Counted from the stretch's first letter, positions 18,737-29,262 are shown. The stretch: 64,000 nucleotides of DNA from Amycolatopsis alkalitolerans (GCF_006152065.1 NZ_VDFW01000001.1:248001-312000); one strand, 5' to 3'. Translations and numbers: made by a program. The notes: a model not told the origin generated them from the letters alone.

Positions 18737-19300
18737 ATGCGGGGACATCGAGGCTGGAAAGGGCGCGGCGGCTGGCAGCAGGGCGAGGTGCCCTCGGCCG
18801 AGGACGCGGCAGGCTGGTTCGCGGGGCGGTTGCCGGACGGCTGGTTCACGGGTGCACCGGAGATCACCGTCGACCGTGAGGAGATCCTCGTCGTCGGCGA
18901 ATTGCCGCCGCTGACCGGCGAGTTCGACGACGACGCGGCGCGGGCCGCAGCCGAATCCGGCCGGATCAGCCGGTTCCGCGAGGAGACGCGCGAGCAGCGC
19001 ATCGAGATCGCGCGGCAGGCCGAGCACCGGTACCAGCGGAAGGTCGCGTGGGGTGCCCGGATCGGGGACACCCAGGAGTTGTTCACAACGCTGTCCGTGC
19101 CGGTGATGACCCGGCTGCGCCAGCCCGAGCGGCAGGTGCTGGACACCCTGGTGGACTCCGGTGTCGCGCGGTCCCGGTCCGAGGCGCTGGCCTGGGCGGT
19201 GCGCCTGGTCGGGCAGCACGCGGAAAGCTGGCTGACCGAACTGCGACAGGCGATGTCCACTGTGGACGACCTGCGCGCGAAGGGGCCGGACCTCGGCTGA
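18737..19300 (+). CDS. Conserved hypothetical cytoplasmic protein
   Basis: This is a 187-residue, charged protein without membrane segments. It has an acidic middle (EITVDREEILVVGELPPLTGEFDDDAARAAAES), an Arg/Glu helix (FREETREQRIEIARQAEHRYQRK) and a C-terminal helical part (VPVMTRLRQPERQVLDTLVDSGVARSRSEALAWAVRLV) that recalls ribbon-helix-helix or antitoxin-like segments. I cannot name the family. The ATG at 18737 is five bases after CGGAGG; the adjacent GTG at 18734 is too close. Its last codons and stop form part of a 45-bp sequence repeated after the next gene. Confidence 0.65.
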   Translation: MRGHRGWKGRGGWQQGEVPSAEDAAGWFAGRLPDGWFTGAPEITVDREEILVVGELPPLTGEFDDDAARAAAESGRISRFREETREQRIEIARQAEHRYQRKVAWGARIGDTQELFTTLSVPVMTRLRQPERQVLDTLVDSGVARSRSEALAWAVRLVGQHAESWLTELRQAMSTVDDLRAKGPDLG

Positions 19301-19328
19301 GCGCTGCGAACTCGCGCCCGCTGGGCGA
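19284..19328 (+). repeat. 45-bp direct repeat, copy 1
   Basis: It spans the end and stop codon of the preceding gene. It matches 21141-21185 at 43 of 45 positions by my alignment (differences at the C/T in CGG(C/T)TGAG and the G/T in CTCGC(G/T)CCC). The repeats bracket the AlbA_2 gene, as expected for an insertion that duplicated its target or used an attachment site. Confidence 0.85.
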
Positions 19329-19339
19329 AGGTCGACAAC

Positions 19340-19396
19340 TTTGAGCCTCCTTTGGGTAAGGTATCATTTTGTCACTTACCTCAAAGGAGGCTCAAA
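19340..19396. promoter_or_regulatory. Long palindrome over the promoter/RBS of the AlbA_2 gene
   Basis: TTTGAGCCTCCTTTG (19340-19354) is the exact reverse complement of CAAAGGAGGCTCAAA (19382-19396). Inside it, GGTAAG (19355-19360) pairs with CTTACC (19375-19380) with one bulged T, leaving a 14-base centre with an AT-rich TATCATTTTG. The right arm includes the AAAGGAGG ribosome site, so an RNA starting upstream would hide it. As DNA it could be a dimer operator for autoregulation. Confidence 0.8.
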
Positions 19397-19398
19397 CG

Positions 19399-21117
19399 AT
19401 GGCCAGGACGTTGGCCGAGCTGAAGGCCGTGCTAAATGGCAAGTCCTCGGCGAAGGTGGAGACCGAGAGGCTCGACTTCAAGGAGCAGAAGTCGAACTTC
19501 AAGGAAGCCTGCAACGACCTCGCCGAGGCGGCGGTCTGCTTTGCCAACGGTAGCGGAGGCGCGATTGTCGTCGGTGTCGTCGATGGCGAGTCGGGAGATG
19601 CCGCCTTCGTTGGATGTGATCTTGACCCCGCGATCCTTCGGTCGAGGATCCATCAGCTCACCAACCCCGGGTTGCTGGTGGACATCGATGTGGTCGAGTT
19701 CTCGGGAAAGCGTCTGCTGGAGATTCGGGTTCCGGAAGGGCTGGAAGTCTACTCGACCACGAAGGGGTACACCTACCAGCGAATAAACACGGACTGCGCT
19801 CCCATGAGACCGGCCGATGTCGCTCGATTGACCGAGGAACGTCGTGGTATCGATTGGTCGGCTGCGTCGAGTGGTCGGCCGGTTGACGAGGCGGACCCAC
19901 TGGCGTTGAGGTATATCAGGCGTCTCTTGGCCAGTTCGGCGGACCGGAGTAGGCAGCAATACGCCGAGCTCGGCGACTTGGACCTGCTCAGGGTATTGAA
20001 AGCCGTCGGAAATGACGGGCTGCTCACCCGGTCGGGCGAGATCCTGTTGTGCGCGCCGGGCCCCGGCGCTTCTGACGAGGTCGTAGTGTACCAACACAAG
20101 CGTACGCAATCAGGAGAAATTGATTCCATCGCCAGGCTTCCGGCGCCGGCCGTCACCGCCTTCGAGGAGCTGATACAGTTAATCCGGGCCAGGCAGGGAA
20201 TTACGCCTGTCACACTTCCTGACGGTCAGCAGTTGCAGATAGAAGATTATCCATCGGGGGCTGTGCGTGAAGCTATTGCGAATTCCTTTATTCATGGCGA
20301 CTGGCGGCTTCGGGTTCCGATTCAGGTCGAGCATTCGCCGCAATATCTTCGTATCGACTCTCCTGGGCCGTTGGTATCAGGTATCATGACCAGCAACATC
20401 TTGACCCATGGATCGCGGGCACGGTTCCCCGCACTGGCTGCTGGGTTCAGAACTCTGGGGCTTGCCGAGGAAGTCGGGCAAGGGGTCGATCGAATGTATC
20501 GCGAAATGATTCGATCCGGCCGGGACATTCCGATAATTTCCGAAGATCCAAGCCGTGTTTCGGTCCTGTTTCGTGGTCAGCCGCCGAAGGTGAGAATAAC
20601 CAAGTTCCTGGCCACTTTGCCGGCGCCGGAACAGAATGATACCGATACTTTGCTGATCGTTCGCCGCCTATGTGACAAGCGAACTGTCAAGGCGGATGCC
20701 GTAGCCAGTGAGATTCAGCGCAGCAATGAAGAGGCGCAGGCTGTCCTCCTGCGCTTGTCTGCTCAGCCGGGCAACATCCTGGAGCCGACGCGTGGAACGA
20801 TGAATCGACGATTCCCGTCGTATCGTTTACGTGCAGAAGTTGTCGCTCAATTGGGAAACGCGGTCGCCTATCATAGCAGGGCCATTGATGACATTGATAA
20901 TAAAGTCATCGATCACATCAATGACTATGGTGAGATAAATAATCGTACAATACAACGGCTATTCGATGTGGATGTCTATCAGGCACGCGATATTCTGCGC
21001 GATCTTGTTGGGCGGGAAATAATAGCGCGCACTTCGACGCAGAGGCGAGGTGTCGCGGTCAAGTACTCGGCAGGCCCGAGGTTTCCGGATAACAGACGGC
21101 GCAGGAAAAGCCGATAG
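19399..21117 (+). CDS. AlbA_2 (Schlafen-like) domain ATP-binding regulator
   Basis: This is a 572-residue protein. The N-terminal AlbA_2/Schlafen-type domain (about 10-135) shows ETERLDFKEQKSNF and FANGSGGAIVVGVVDG. A helical linker follows, then the ATP-binding C-terminal helicase-like/HATPase_c_4 region, with the N-box-like GAVREAIANSFIHGDW (about 290) and GLAEEVGQGVDRMYREM. The last 100 residues look like winged-helix DNA-binding modules. Such proteins are often transcriptional regulators or defence-related. The start has AAAGGAGG eight bases upstream, within a long palindrome. Its G+C is much lower than neighbours, and it carries TTA codons at 20179 and 20827. Both point to transfer. Confidence 0.8.
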   Translation: MARTLAELKAVLNGKSSAKVETERLDFKEQKSNFKEACNDLAEAAVCFANGSGGAIVVGVVDGESGDAAFVGCDLDPAILRSRIHQLTNPGLLVDIDVVEFSGKRLLEIRVPEGLEVYSTTKGYTYQRINTDCAPMRPADVARLTEERRGIDWSAASSGRPVDEADPLALRYIRRLLASSADRSRQQYAELGDLDLLRVLKAVGNDGLLTRSGEILLCAPGPGASDEVVVYQHKRTQSGEIDSIARLPAPAVTAFEELIQLIRARQGITPVTLPDGQQLQIEDYPSGAVREAIANSFIHGDWRLRVPIQVEHSPQYLRIDSPGPLVSGIMTSNILTHGSRARFPALAAGFRTLGLAEEVGQGVDRMYREMIRSGRDIPIISEDPSRVSVLFRGQPPKVRITKFLATLPAPEQNDTDTLLIVRRLCDKRTVKADAVASEIQRSNEEAQAVLLRLSAQPGNILEPTRGTMNRRFPSYRLRAEVVAQLGNAVAYHSRAIDDIDNKVIDHINDYGEINNRTIQRLFDVDVYQARDILRDLVGREIIARTSTQRRGVAVKYSAGPRFPDNRRRRKSR

Positions 21118-21140
21118 GGATTCGTCGAACCAATTGGAGT

Positions 21141-21185
21141 GGCCGGACCTCGGTTGAGCGCTGCGAACTCGCTCCCGCTGGGCGA
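21141..21185 (+). repeat. 45-bp direct repeat, copy 2
   Basis: It repeats 19284-19328 with two mismatches, 24 bp after the AlbA_2 stop. Together the copies define a unit of about 1.86 kb. Confidence 0.85.
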
Positions 21186-21205
21186 CGCTGTGCGGTACGA
21201 ACCCG

Positions 21206-21946
21206 TTGACGGTCGTATTGGGCGGACGCTGGGCGGCGCTGCGGCGCGACGTCCGGGCGCAGCAGGCGGCGAACGGCTACCTGGAGCCGCGTGACGCGGG
21301 CACCGAGGAGTACCGGGCCTGGGTGCTCGAGCAGCTGCGTACGCTGGCGAAGACCGGGCATCCGCGTCTCGGATTCGCCCGCGAGTACGACGGCGGTGAC
21401 ATCGGCGCTTCGGTCGTGTCGTTCGAGATGCTCGGGTACGGCGATCTGTCGCTGATGGTCAAGGCCGGGGTGCAGTGGGGACTGTTCGGCGGGGCCGTGC
21501 AGCTGCTCGGCACGCAGCGGCATCATGAGCAGTACCTGGCCCGGATCATGGACCTGGACCTGCCGGGCTGTTTCGCGATGACCGAGTCGGGCCACGGCTC
21601 GGATGTGCAGCACGTGTGCACGACAGCCACCTACGATCGGCGGGCGCGCGAGTTCGTCATCGACACGCCGGATTTGGGGGCGCGTAAGGATTACATCGGC
21701 AACGCGGTGCGGCGACGCCACGGCGGCCGAGCTGCTGGGCAAGCTGCGCGATCTGTGCGCCCTGTCGGCGGTCGAGGAGGACCGCGCGTGGTTCCTGGAG
21801 CACGGCCGTATCACCGCTTCGCATACGAAGGCGGTGATCGCGGCGGTGAACGACCGGTGCCGCCAGCTGCGGCCGCGCGTCCGGGAATGGTGGACACCTT
21901 CGCGATCCCGGAGGCGTTCCTGCGGGCCGAGATGCTGGAGGACTGA
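21206..21946 (+). pseudogene. Acyl-CoA oxidase remnant
   Basis: One frame gives GRWAALRRDVRAQQ, RLGFAREYDGGDIGASVVSFEMLGYGDLSLMVKAGVQWG and GCFAMTESGHGSDVQH up to ARKDYIGNA (about 21705), typical of the N-terminal half of acyl-CoA oxidases/dehydrogenases. It then jumps to the family C-terminus in another frame (ATAAELLGKLRDLCALSAVEEDRAWFLEHGRI) and, after a likely 1-base deletion at about 21888, returns to the first frame (MVDTFAIPEAFLRAEMLED). Several hundred central residues are missing and no proper start remains. It is not functional. Confidence 0.85.
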
Positions 21947-21949
21947 TTG

Positions 21950-22338
21950 ATGACACGATCGCGTGTGTCCGAGCCGAGTGACGAGCAACTCGAGATCACG
22001 CAGCGCCAGGTCGAGGACGCGGTGGCGCTGACCGTGGTCGGCGAGATCGATTTGAACACCGCCCCGCAGCTGGACGCGCCGTTCGTCGTGCGCTTTCTCA
22101 GTCACCGCATGGGCCGTGTGTGGTCGATCTGAGCAGGGTGGCTTTCCTCGGCTCGTCCGGATTGAAGACCCTGGTGCGCGCCGCGAGCGAGGCCGAGCGG
22201 CGCCGGGAGCCACTGCGGATCGTGGTGGATGCGAACCGCCCGGTGATCCGCCCGATCGAACTCACCGGCCTGGATCAGGTCTTGGCGCTCTATCACGGCG
22301 TCGACAAGGCACTCGTCGGCGATTCACAAGAGCGGTGA
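21950..22338 (+). pseudogene. STAS-domain anti-sigma factor antagonist, frameshifted
   Basis: The first frame from ATG 21950 gives LEITQRQVEDAVALTVVGEIDLNTAPQLDA, the first half of a SpoIIAA-like STAS domain. It then runs into unrelated residues and a stop at 22132. A second frame picks up VVDLSRVAFLGSSGLKTLVRA (the phosphorylatable-serine loop) to 22338. A frameshift plus a damaged stretch of about 15 codons between them breaks the gene. Intact homologues bind anti-sigma kinases. A sequencing error alone would not explain the altered stretch. Confidence 0.75.
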
Positions 22339-22357
22339 CGATCGCCGCTGCCTGGAG

Positions 22358-23026
22358 CTACGCGTACAGCGCGAGCCAGATCGCGATGTAGTGCGAAATC
22401 GCCGCTAGGACGGTGCAGGCGTGGAAGAACTCGTGGTATCCGAACGTGTCAGGCCAGTGGTTGGGCCAGCGGATGCCGTAGAAGATGGCGCCGACCGTGT
22501 AGAACAGGCCGCCGACCAGCAGTAACACCAGGGCGGCGAGACCGGCGTGGCGCGCCAGTTCGGGGAGTACGAAGATCGCGACCCAGCCCAGTGCGATGTA
22601 GATCGGCACGCCGAGCCAGCGCGGCGCGGACGGCCACAGCATCTTCAGCGCGACGCCCGCGAGCGCCCCGCCCCAGACGACGCCCAGGATCACCCAGCCG
22701 GTCGGCTTCGACATCGACAGCACGGTGAACGGCGTGTACGTCCCCGCGATGAACAGGAAGATCATCGAGTGGTCCGCGCGCTTCATCCACTTGTACCCGC
22801 GCGGGCTCCACAGCCGCCGGTGGTACAGCGCGCTCACCCCGAACACGCCCATCACCGTCAGGCCGTACACCGAAGTGGCGACCGCCGCCGTGCCCGAGAC
22901 GGTCGCGCCCGCGACGGCCACGAGCGCCACGGCGCAGACGAGCGCGCCGAAGAACGACCAGAAATGCAGATGACCGCGAAGGCGCGGGCGGGTGTCCACA
23001 ACCGGGGACGCAGTCTCGACCGTCAC
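22358..23026 (-). CDS. Hemolysin III / PAQR-type membrane protein
   Basis: This 222-residue protein has seven predicted membrane helices and the conserved residues of the hemolysin III (YqfA/TrhA) family: SALYHRR near 65, KRADHSMIFLFIAGTYTPF near 85 and a C-terminal HEFFHACTVLAAISHY. The three histidine/aspartate groups form the metal site of PAQR-like proteins. In E. coli the family member affects membrane energetics; the hemolysin name reflects an old assay. It starts with GTG at 23026 and corresponds to Rv1085c, next to the prenyl synthase. Confidence 0.9.
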   Translation of the reverse strand: MTVETASPVVDTRPRLRGHLHFWSFFGALVCAVALVAVAGATVSGTAAVATSVYGLTVMGVFGVSALYHRRLWSPRGYKWMKRADHSMIFLFIAGTYTPFTVLSMSKPTGWVILGVVWGGALAGVALKMLWPSAPRWLGVPIYIALGWVAIFVLPELARHAGLAALVLLLVGGLFYTVGAIFYGIRWPNHWPDTFGYHEFFHACTVLAAISHYIAIWLALYA

Positions 23027-23142
23027 ACACCTGAGGTTACGGGACCGTAGGTCTTATTCCCGTGAGCGTGGCGGGAACCACGCTCCACTCTCCGGGCGGT
23101 CGGAACCGCGGTCTCACACCGTCCTGCGTACGCTTGGTCGAC

Positions 23143-23919
23143 GTGAGCCTTCGCGCTATCGGGTCCCGTATCGCCTACACCGTCTACGGGCGGCGGCTGA
23201 TCCAGCAGGCCGCCGGAAACCACCCTCGCCATATCGCGATCATGCTGGACGGCAACCGGCGCTGGGCACGCGAAGCGGGGTTCACCGATGTGGCCGACGG
23301 GCACCGCGCGGGCGCCAAGAAGATCGCGGACTTCCTGTCCTGGTGCCGCGAAGCCGACGTCGAGGTCGTCACGATGTGGCTGCTGTCGACCGACAACCTC
23401 TCCCGCGCGCACGAAGAGGTCGAGGCGCTCCTCAAGATCATCGTCGACGTGGTCGACGAGCTCGCGGCCCCGGAGAACCCGTGGCGCCTGCGCATGGTCG
23501 GCGCGCTCGAGCTCCTGCCGGCCGACATGGCCCGCAGCCTCAAGGCGGCCGCCGCGCGCACCGACGGGCGCGACGGCATGGAGGTCAACATCGCGGTCGG
23601 CTACGGCGGCCGCCAGGAGATCGCCGACGCGGTCAAGAAACTCCTGCTCCAGCACGCCGACGAGGGCACGTCGATCCGAGAGCTCGCCAAGATCCTCGAC
23701 GTCGACCACATCTCGGAGCACCTGTACACCTCGGGCCAGCCCGATCCGGATCTCATCATCCGAACCTCGGGCGAGCAACGCCTTTCGGGCTTCCTGCTGT
23801 GGCAGTCCGCACATTCGGAGTTCTGGTTCACTGAGGCGTACTGGCCCGCGTTCCGCCGGGTCGACTTCCTGCGGGCGATGCGTGATTACGCCTGGCGGCA
23901 CCGCCGATTCGGTACTTGA
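23143..23919 (+). CDS. Short-chain Z-isoprenyl diphosphate synthase (UppS family)
   Basis: This is a 258-residue cis-prenyltransferase. The catalytic Asp lies in HIAIMLDGNRRWA, and further motifs are TMWLLSTDNLSR and the C-terminal DLIIRTSGEQRLSGFLLWQSAHSEFWF. It corresponds to Rv1086, which makes omega,E,Z-farnesyl diphosphate, the precursor extended to decaprenyl phosphate for cell-wall lipid carriers. It may be that short-chain enzyme rather than the long-chain UppS, based on synteny. I start it at the GTG at 23143. Confidence 0.9.
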   Translation: MSLRAIGSRIAYTVYGRRLIQQAAGNHPRHIAIMLDGNRRWAREAGFTDVADGHRAGAKKIADFLSWCREADVEVVTMWLLSTDNLSRAHEEVEALLKIIVDVVDELAAPENPWRLRMVGALELLPADMARSLKAAAARTDGRDGMEVNIAVGYGGRQEIADAVKKLLLQHADEGTSIRELAKILDVDHISEHLYTSGQPDPDLIIRTSGEQRLSGFLLWQSAHSEFWFTEAYWPAFRRVDFLRAMRDYAWRHRRFGT

Positions 23920-24268
23920 CATCACCGGCCGGGTCGGCCACTTCGTTTCAGATCTACCGTCGGTGAGGTGACGAGTTGGCGAATCACCTGCCTGGCTGCC
24001 TGCAAGATCCGTGATTCGCAGGTAACTTCCGTGGTGATGGTCCGTGACCTTGCGGACCATCGCGGGAGGCCCTGGACGTGGCGGTAGTTGACGGAACGAC
24101 GGCGGTACCAGCCGTGACGTCGTTCGCGCAACACACGAGGGGGTCGGCACCCGGCCCTCGTGGCCGCGCCCGCTGACGCAAACCAGCGTCGGAAGGCGGA
24201 CGGCCAGCCAGGGTGGTGCCCGGCCCAGCGAGTGCGGGCGTGGTGCCGCGCCTGAGGGAGATGCCGTC
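23920..24268 (+). promoter_or_regulatory. Structured leader region upstream of phoH2
   Basis: This 349-bp gap holds a perfect 9-bp stem (24036-24044 with 24053-24061, 8-base loop) just ahead of a GGGAGG ribosome site, and a second 8-bp stem (24134-24141 with 24155-24162). Between and over these lies a 33-codon reading frame described separately. I do not recognise a known riboswitch class. Confidence 0.5.
24078..24176 (+). CDS. Candidate small ORF ahead of phoH2 (possible antitoxin or leader peptide)
   Basis: A GTG at 24078, eight bases after GGGAGG, opens a 32-residue frame (begins [10 protein letters not shown], ends GPRGRAR, basic tail) that stops 92 bp before phoH2. Third-position G+C is about 75%, lower than for most genes here, so coding is not certain. 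In mycobacteria a short gene, phoAT, precedes phoH2 and was reported to encode its antitoxin. The position is the same; I cannot show homology. Confidence 0.4.
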   Translation: MAVVDGTTAVPAVTSFAQHTRGSAPGPRGRAR

Positions 24269-25657
24269 GTGACTGCGCAGCGTTTGCCCCGAAAGCCCGC
24301 GTCCGGTGCGGAAGGCGCCGGAGAATCAGCGGCTGGTCCGCAATCGGAGGAAATCCAGCGGCACACCTATGTGCTCGACACCTCGGTCCTGCTTTCGGAC
24401 CCATGGGCTGTCACCCGGTTCGCCGAGCACTCCGTCGTGCTGCCACTGGTCGTGATCAGCGAACTGGAGGCGAAACGGCATCACCCCGAGCTGGGCTGGT
24501 TCGCGCGGGAGTCCCTGCGCCTGCTCGACGACCTGCGCCGCACCCACGGCCGGCTGGACTCGCCGGTGCCGATCGGGGACGCCGGCGGCACCCTGCACGT
24601 CGAGTTGAACCACTCCGACCCGACCGTGCTGCCGCCCGGATTCCGGACCGACTCGAACGACCACCGGATCCTCGCGTGCGCGCTCAACCTGGCCGTCGAG
24701 CGGACGAGCGTCACCCTGGTGACGAAGGACATCCCGCTGCGGGTCAAGGCGGGCGCGGTCGGGCTGGACGCGGACGAATACCGTGCGCAGGAGGTGACGC
24801 CCTCGGGCTGGACCGGGATGGCGGACGCGGACGTGCCGCAGGAGGCCATCGACGCGCTGTTCCAGAACGGTGTCGTCGATCTCGCCGACTACGGCCGGCC
24901 CGAGATGGCCGAACTGCCGTGCCACACCGGGTTGCGGCTGCTCGCCGGCAGTTCGAGCGCGCTGGGGCGGATCACCCCGGACAAGCAGGTGCGGCTGGTC
25001 CGCGGCGACCGGGAGGCGTTCGGCCTGCACGGCCGGTCCGCCGAGCAGCGTGTCGCGCTCGACCTGCTGCTCGACCCCGAGGTCGGCATCGTCTCCCTCG
25101 GCGGCCGGGCGGGCACCGGCAAGTCGGCGCTGGCGCTGTGCGCGGGCCTGGAGTCGGTGATGGAACGGCGGGAGCACCGCAAGGTCGTGGTGTTCCGCCC
25201 GGTCTACGCCGTCGGCGGCCAGGAACTGGGCTACCTGCCCGGTTCGGAGAGCGAGAAGATGCAGCCGTGGGCGCAGGCGGTGTTCGACACGCTGGGCGCC
25301 CTGGTCAGCCAGGAGGTGCTGGACGAGGTCTTCGACCGCGGGATGCTCGAGGTCCTGCCGCTCACGCATATCCGCGGCCGGTCGCTGCACGACGCGTTCG
25401 TGATCGTCGACGAGGCGCAGTCGCTGGAGCGCAACGTCCTGCTCACGGTGCTGTCCCGGCTCGGCACGGCTTCGCGAGTGGTGCTGACGCACGACGTCGC
25501 GCAGCGCGACAACCTGCGTGTCGGGCGGCATGACGGCGTGTCCGCGGTGATCGAGAAGCTGAAGGGCCACCCGCTGTTCGCGCACGTCACGCTGACCCGG
25601 TCCGAACGTTCGCCGATCGCCGCGCTCGTCACCGAGATGCTGGAGGACCACGGGTGA
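24269..25657 (+). CDS. phoH2: PIN-PhoH fusion protein PhoH2
   Basis: This 462-residue protein has an N-terminal PIN nuclease domain ([17 protein letters not shown] at about 30, further acidic residues at [15 protein letters not shown]) and a C-terminal PhoH ATPase. The Walker A is [12 protein letters not shown] with K285, and Walker B is [12 protein letters not shown]. In mycobacteria PhoH2 (Rv1095) is described as an ATP-dependent RNA helicase coupled to ribonuclease activity and as the toxin of a type II module. The GTG start at 24269 gives a variable N-terminus of about 30 residues before the PIN domain. Confidence 0.92.
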   Translation: MTAQRLPRKPASGAEGAGESAAGPQSEEIQRHTYVLDTSVLLSDPWAVTRFAEHSVVLPLVVISELEAKRHHPELGWFARESLRLLDDLRRTHGRLDSPVPIGDAGGTLHVELNHSDPTVLPPGFRTDSNDHRILACALNLAVERTSVTLVTKDIPLRVKAGAVGLDADEYRAQEVTPSGWTGMADADVPQEAIDALFQNGVVDLADYGRPEMAELPCHTGLRLLAGSSSALGRITPDKQVRLVRGDREAFGLHGRSAEQRVALDLLLDPEVGIVSLGGRAGTGKSALALCAGLESVMERREHRKVVVFRPVYAVGGQELGYLPGSESEKMQPWAQAVFDTLGALVSQEVLDEVFDRGMLEVLPLTHIRGRSLHDAFVIVDEAQSLERNVLLTVLSRLGTASRVVLTHDVAQRDNLRVGRHDGVSAVIEKLKGHPLFAHVTLTRSERSPIAALVTEMLEDHG

Positions 25658-25664
25658 GCCGGAC

Positions 25665-27588
<1,924 letters not shown>

Positions 27589-27611
27589 CCCGCACTCTCC
27601 ACGCTCGCCGG

Positions 27612-28223
27612 TTACGTCGGGACGTTCGCGCGTTCGGCGCCGATGGTGGTCGACTGGCCGTGGCCGGTGTTGACCACCGTGGCATCCGGCAACGCGAACA
27701 GCTTGGTGCGGATGGAGTTCACGATCGTCGGGAAGTCGGAGTACGACCGCCCGGTCGCCCCGGGGCCGCCGGAGAACAGCGTGTCCCCGGTGAACACGGT
27801 CGCCAGCTCCCGCGAGTACAGGCACACCGCGCCCGGCGCGTGCCCGGGCGTGTGCAGCACGGACAGGTCCGTGCCCGCGATCGTCAGGATCTGGCCGTCC
27901 TCGAGTTCCGCGTCCGGTGCGATATCCGAATGCGTGAGATCCCACAGCACCCTGTCGTCCGGGTGCAGCAGGATCGGCGCACCGGTGCGCTCGGACAGCG
28001 CGGGCGCGGCGTTCACGTGATCGTTGTGCGCATGCGTGCAGATGATCGCCCGCACGACCCGGTCACCGATCGCGCCGGCGATCGCGTCCGCGTCGTGCGC
28101 GGCGTCGATGACGAAGACCTCGCGGTCGTCACCGATGAGCCACACGTTGTTGTCGACGTCCCAACGGCCGCCGTCCAGCTCGAACACGCCGGACGTGACC
28201 ACGTTCTCCACCCTTGCCGTCAT
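27612..28223 (-). CDS. MBL-fold metallo-hydrolase
   Basis: This 203-residue glyoxalase-II-like hydrolase has the zinc motif THAHNDH at about 63, further ligands in HTPGHAPG and GDTLFSGGPGATGR, and a final NTGHG. It resembles the MBL protein encoded beside mscR in mycobacteria (Rv2260), but mscR is not here, so a thioester or S-conjugate substrate is only a guess. I use the ATG at 28223, eight bases after AGGG; a GTG two codons earlier is possible. It ends 23 bp past the convergent DUF309 gene. Confidence 0.87.
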   Translation of the reverse strand: MTARVENVVTSGVFELDGGRWDVDNNVWLIGDDREVFVIDAAHDADAIAGAIGDRVVRAIICTHAHNDHVNAAPALSERTGAPILLHPDDRVLWDLTHSDIAPDAELEDGQILTIAGTDLSVLHTPGHAPGAVCLYSRELATVFTGDTLFSGGPGATGRSYSDFPTIVNSIRTKLFALPDATVVNTGHGQSTTIGAERANVPT

Positions 28224-28233
28224 GCTCACGACC

Positions 28234-29262
28234 CTACGACTCGCTCGAGCGCGCCCACAGGTTCAGACCCGAATCGGTGGCGTGCTTGTCGATCTCCGTG
28301 AGCTCCTCAGCGGTCAGCGCGGGCGCCCGCAGTGCGGCGATGTTCTGCTCGAGCTGCCGCACGGAGGACGCGCCGATCAGGGCCGAGGTGACCCGCGGAT
28401 CCCGCAGCAGCCAGGTCAGCGCGAGCTGAGCGAGGGACTGACCGCGCCGCCGCGCGATCTCGTCGAGCGCGCGCAGCTTTTCCACGTTCCGTTCGACCGA
28501 CGCCGGATCGAGCGACTTCCCTTGCGTGGCACGAGAACCCTCGGGGATCCCGTTCAGATACCGGTCGGTGAGCAGACCCTGCGCCAGCGGAGCGAACCCG
28601 ATGCAGCCCGCGCCCTCCTTCTCAAGCACGTCGAGCAGGCCGTCCTCTTCGATCCAGCGGTTGAGCATCGAGTACGACGGCTGGTGGATCAGCAACGGCA
28701 CCCCGTGCCCGCGCAGGAGCGCGGCCGCTTCACGCGTGCGCTCCGCGTTGTACGAGGAAATCCCGACATACAGGGCTTTTCCTTGCTGCACGGCGGAAGC
28801 GAGCGCGCCCACGGTCTCTTCGAGCGGGGTCTCCGGATCGAAGCGGTGCGAGTAGAAGATGTCCACGTAGTCGAGGCCCATCCGGCCCAGCGACTGGTCG
28901 AGGCTCGCGAGCAGGTACTTGCGGGAACCCCATTCGCCGTACGGGCCGGGCCACATGTCGTAGCCCGCCTTGGTCGAGATGACCAGTTCATCCCGGTACG
29001 GGCGGAAATCCTGCGCCATCAGCCTGCCGAAGTTGGCCTCGGCCGAACCATAGGGCGGGCCGTAGTTGTTGGCCAGGTCGAAATGCGTCACGCCGAGGTC
29101 GAAGGCGCGGCGGAGGATCGCGCGCTGCGTCTCGAGCGGGCGGTCGTCGCCGAAGTTGTGCCACAGGCCCAGCGAGATCGCAGGCAGCTTGAGGCCACTG
29201 CGGCCCGTGCGCCGGTAGGTCATTTCTTCGTAGCGGTGCTCATCGGCACGGTAATGGGTCAC
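28234..29262 (-). CDS. Aldo/keto reductase (YghZ / L-glyceraldehyde 3-phosphate reductase-like)
   Basis: This is a 342-residue NADPH-dependent reductase. It has the AKR catalytic residues Asp/Tyr in HFDLANNYGPP, Lys in VISTKAGYDMWPGPYG and His in YSHRFDPETP. The C-terminal cofactor-binding segment is LIGASSVRQLEQN. Sequence throughout is close to E. coli YghZ (Gpr), which reduces L-glyceraldehyde 3-phosphate and methylglyoxal. It starts with GTG at 29262 and ends 10 bp from the MBL hydrolase start, so the two are probably cotranscribed as an aldehyde-detoxification pair. Confidence 0.9.
   Translation of the reverse strand: MTHYRADEHRYEEMTYRRTGRSGLKLPAISLGLWHNFGDDRPLETQRAILRRAFDLGVTHFDLANNYGPPYGSAEANFGRLMAQDFRPYRDELVISTKAGYDMWPGPYGEWGSRKYLLASLDQSLGRMGLDYVDIFYSHRFDPETPLEETVGALASAVQQGKALYVGISSYNAERTREAAALLRGHGVPLLIHQPSYSMLNRWIEEDGLLDVLEKEGAGCIGFAPLAQGLLTDRYLNGIPEGSRATQGKSLDPASVERNVEKLRALDEIARRRGQSLAQLALTWLLRDPRVTSALIGASSVRQLEQNIAALRAPALTAEELTEIDKHATDSGLNLWARSSES

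Noticed and set aside
19399..21117. Insertion sequence transposase
   Set aside because: The gene has AlbA_2 and ATP-binding features, no DDE or HUH motif, and the flanking repeats are direct, not terminal inverted.
22120..22338. Stand-alone small STAS protein starting at 22120
   Set aside because: It lacks the first strands of the domain, which are found upstream in another frame; a broken single gene is the better explanation.
23920..24077. Known riboswitch or c-di-AMP element upstream of phoH2
   Set aside because: Hairpins are present, but I could not match any conserved core of a riboswitch class I know.
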